Below the pieces are notes generated by a model. The model was given only the letters and a program-made list of their open reading frames with translations. It had not been told where the DNA came from and searched no databases. Below are positions 63,886-64,000 of a DNA stretch of 64,000 bases, piece after piece (position 1 is the first letter of the stretch; each line of letters opens with the position of its first letter). The position numbers were made by a program, and so were the translations under genes. This DNA comes from Lutraria lutraria (lineage: Eukaryota; Mollusca; Bivalvia; Venerida; Mactridae): contig OZ026835.1 in the NCBI GenBank assembly GCA_964023205.1, forward strand, positions 44,675,083 through 44,739,082, written 5' to 3'.

Positions 63886-64000
63886 TGACTTTCTGAAAAA
63901 TAAACAATCAATGCAACCCACATTCTCTTTAAGATATATATTTGTAAGAAATTTATTTTGAGGTGCACTAAAATTCATTATAGTGGTGGATAAATAAGAT

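Overview
The window looks like animal nuclear DNA, most likely from a bivalve mollusc. It is AT-rich, has long introns with GT-AG borders, and is crowded with short non-autonomous repeats. Several carry the 'AAGAGGGCCATGATGGCCC' hairpin and 'AAAGGGCCATAACTC' motifs that I associate with bivalve genomes; the species is inference. No bacterial-type gene, CRISPR array or rRNA is present.

Two genes can be reconstructed, head to head. (1) Synaptotagmin-1 on the minus strand, positions 1-9237. The start codon, N-terminal exon, transmembrane/cysteine exon, acidic linker exon and two C2A exons are present; the rest of C2A and all of C2B lie beyond the left edge. The 5' UTR continues upstream through an intron into the 9.2-48 kb region. 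(2) HACE1, an ankyrin-repeat HECT-type E3 ubiquitin ligase, on the plus strand, 48432-63880. Nineteen exons give 642 codons without a phase break, from the first methionine to the beginning of the HECT domain; the catalytic cysteine lies beyond the right edge.

The 9.2-48 kb interval has no coding gene that I recognise. It holds large tandem arrays (45 bp x about 78; 46 bp x about 40; 46 bp x about 58; 24 bp x about 55; 46 bp x about 12; 42 bp x about 12), tRNA-derived SINEs, MITE/hAT-like/foldback elements, decayed non-LTR reverse transcriptase and dispersed hairpin-ended repeats.

The most unusual observation is that tandem repeats in both genes are built from splice junctions. The Syt1 intron at 130-1239 is almost entirely made of about 20 tandem copies of its own donor junction (44-bp unit, including C2A codons) plus five copies of its own acceptor junction (39-bp unit). 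The transmembrane exon's acceptor is present three times (76-bp unit). HACE1 exon 9's acceptor is the terminal copy of a 31-bp array, and HACE1 exon 15's donor has a second copy 44 bp downstream. A second notable item is a 76-bp palindromic element present three times at exactly the same length, with 4-bp target duplications at two of the three sites.
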